A program made the position numbers and the translations under genes. Of a DNA stretch of 64,000 nucleotides, positions 62,835-64,000 are shown in pieces. Source of the stretch: Bradyrhizobium erythrophlei (GTDB lineage: Bacteria > Pseudomonadota > Alphaproteobacteria > Rhizobiales > Xanthobacteraceae); assembly GCF_900129425.1 (NCBI RefSeq), contig NZ_LT670817.1, positions 3,596,001 through 3,660,000 on the forward strand, written 5' to 3'. Position 1 is the first letter of the stretch, and each line of letters opens with the position of its first letter. A model generated the notes under the pieces. It was not told the origin of the DNA. It saw nothing but the letters and a program-made list of their open reading frames with translations, and made no database searches.

Positions 62835-64000
62835 CTGAGCGCTCCTTCGTCGTCACTTTTCGTTGAGAGACGTTCCTGCGTTCGCCCCAGCGCGGTTGAG
62901 ATAATGAGCCAGCCCGCGACGACGGGGAGCGCGCAGAGCGCGATAGCGCCAAGCTTCAACCCCAGCGCCTGCAGGCTGTCGTATACCCAGCCATACAACG
63001 CATCCGAGCCGCGATAGATCACCACGTCGATCAGATTTTTGGCTTTATACTTTTCTTCGCGCCCAACCACAGTAAAGAATATCTGGCGTGCCGGATTTGC
63101 GATTGCGAAGTTCATCCAGCGTTGCGTAACCTGGAGTGTCACCACCGCGGACAGGCTCGGTGCGATCGCCACCGCTGCAAAGCCGGCGATATAAACAGCA
63201 GGTAGCGTTGCGGCCGAGATGCCGGTACCGAATCGTTTGAGGAATTTCGCGGTGGCAAAGACCTGTGTCGCCAGGCTGAGCAGGCCCACCGCGAGATCGA
63301 TACCCGCAAACAAGCGTGTTTGTGTTGTCGCGTCATGGATCGTCGTCGAGACGATGTTGGCCTGCGCGAAATAGGCAATCGTCGCGCCGAACGAAAGCAG
63401 GCTGACCCAGGTGGCCACACCCAGGAGATAAGGCGAGCGGATCAATTCGGGCAGTGCCGCGATGGCGCCGCCCCCAACAGGTTGCTGCCGCGGATCCACT
63501 GCTGTCGGCGCCTCCGCCACGCGTTCAATGCGATGAACGCAGAATACGGCCGCTTCGAGCAGGGCGGCGGCCGCGATCAGCAAATTGACCGGACCAAGCG
63601 GCTTTGACAGCCAGATCGTGACGACAGGACCGAGGAGCGCTCCAGCGGTGCCGCCGGCGCCAATGAACCCGAACAGCCGTTTGCCTTGCTCCGCGGTAAA
63701 CAGATCGGCCATGAACGACCAGAACACCGCCACCGCAAACAAGTTGAATACGCTGAGCCAGACAAAAAATACCCGCGCGACGAACACCTTTTCTATGTCT
63801 AACGTCAGCAGCACCCAGAACAGGGCCAGGTTGGCGACAAAGAAATGGTAGACGATCGGGATGAACCTGACCCGCGGCAATCTCGCCACCAGCGCGCCGT
63901 AGAGTGGCTGGGCGACCAGCATGCTGAGAAACGTGGCAGTGAAGAGCCACGGCAGGTTTCTGACGCCGCCGGCGATGCCCATCTGGTCGCGCAGCGGACG
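62819..64000 (-). CDS. ADP/ATP-translocase-like (Npt/MFS) transporter, 5' end cut by window edge
   Basis: At least 393 residues with ten or more membrane segments. The N-terminal part is outside the window; six codons precede the first Met (63982). Family marks are FWSFMADLFTAEQGKRLFG, FIGAGGTAGALLGPVV, and YKAKNLIDVVIYRGSDALYGW, seen in the nucleotide transporter/NTT-like group related to MFS. In intracellular parasites such carriers exchange ATP for ADP; in free-living alphaproteobacteria the substrate is not known. The stop overlaps the aldo/keto reductase start by 16 bases. Confidence 0.87.
   Translation of the reverse strand, partial: RPLRDQMGIAGGVRNLPWLFTATFLSMLVAQPLYGALVARLPRVRFIPIVYHFFVANLALFWVLLTLDIEKVFVARVFFVWLSVFNLFAVAVFWSFMADLFTAEQGKRLFGFIGAGGTAGALLGPVVTIWLSKPLGPVNLLIAAAALLEAAVFCVHRIERVAEAPTAVDPRQQPVGGGAIAALPELIRSPYLLGVATWVSLLSFGATIAYFAQANIVSTTIHDATTQTRLFAGIDLAVGLLSLATQVFATAKFLKRFGTGISAATLPAVYIAGFAAVAIAPSLSAVVTLQVTQRWMNFAIANPARQIFFTVVGREEKYKAKNLIDVVIYRGSDALYGWVYDSLQALGLKLGAIALCALPVVAGWLIISTALGRTQERLSTKSDDEGALRCQSG

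Overview
The window looks like chromosomal DNA from a Bradyrhizobium-type alphaproteobacterium. This rests on the high G+C, the gene style (Tat-exported hydrolases, beta-barrel proteins ending in an aromatic residue, class III cyclases with a TPR half, small lineage-specific proteins), a suf operon in the order iscS-like/sufB/C/D/S/T/A, a phaC gene, and several dispersed palindromic repeat families typical of that group. The genus is an inference from pattern recognition; no search was run. I saw no tRNA, rRNA, CRISPR array, transposase, integrase or replication origin.

Layout. 0-14.9 kb: a NodU-family carbamoyltransferase cut by the left edge, an orphan branched-chain amino-acid-type binding protein, an M23 murein peptidase, a peroxiredoxin with a long histone-H1-like basic leader, a giant AsmA/DUF3971 protein, a chemoreceptor, an MFS carrier, tyrS and divergent anmK. 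14.9-26.4 kb: a DUF1697 protein, an alpha/beta hydrolase, a divergent LytTR regulator/acyltransferase pair, then the Fe-S assembly operon with a palindromic repeat between sufB and sufC, and a TfoX-like gene whose stop codon lies in another repeat. 26.4-37 kb: a diguanylate cyclase, a DEAD-box helicase, a frameshifted TMEM175-like channel, two outer-membrane barrels with intrinsic terminators, an SDR, parE, a lipoprotein and a DedA protein. 37-53.3 kb: a DUF3857-transglutaminase-Sel1 fusion, a Tat-exported metallo-hydrolase, a paiB-argC pair, a two-SDR unit divergent from an MmyB-type regulator with a clear operator candidate, MAPEG, phaC, an aminotransferase, hom, glpX and a haloacid dehalogenase.

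53.4-64 kb is more accessory in character. It holds an encapsulin nanocompartment operon: a DyP peroxidase carrying a C-terminal cargo-loading peptide, directly upstream of and overlapping the shell gene. Then come a frameshifted adenylate cyclase, a low-complexity secreted protein, a methyltransferase with a repeat-derived tail, three small lineage-type genes, a frameshifted ABC binding protein, and an aldo/keto reductase overlapping an ADP/ATP-translocase-like transporter that runs off the right edge.

The encapsulin-DyP pair is the most striking system, although the family is known. Less conventional points are the peroxiredoxin leader, the SDR lacking Tyr/Lys, the transglutaminase-Sel1 fusion, the inverted repeat around the MmyB-type regulator's promoter, and four single-base-type frameshifts, which could be real decay or sequence errors.
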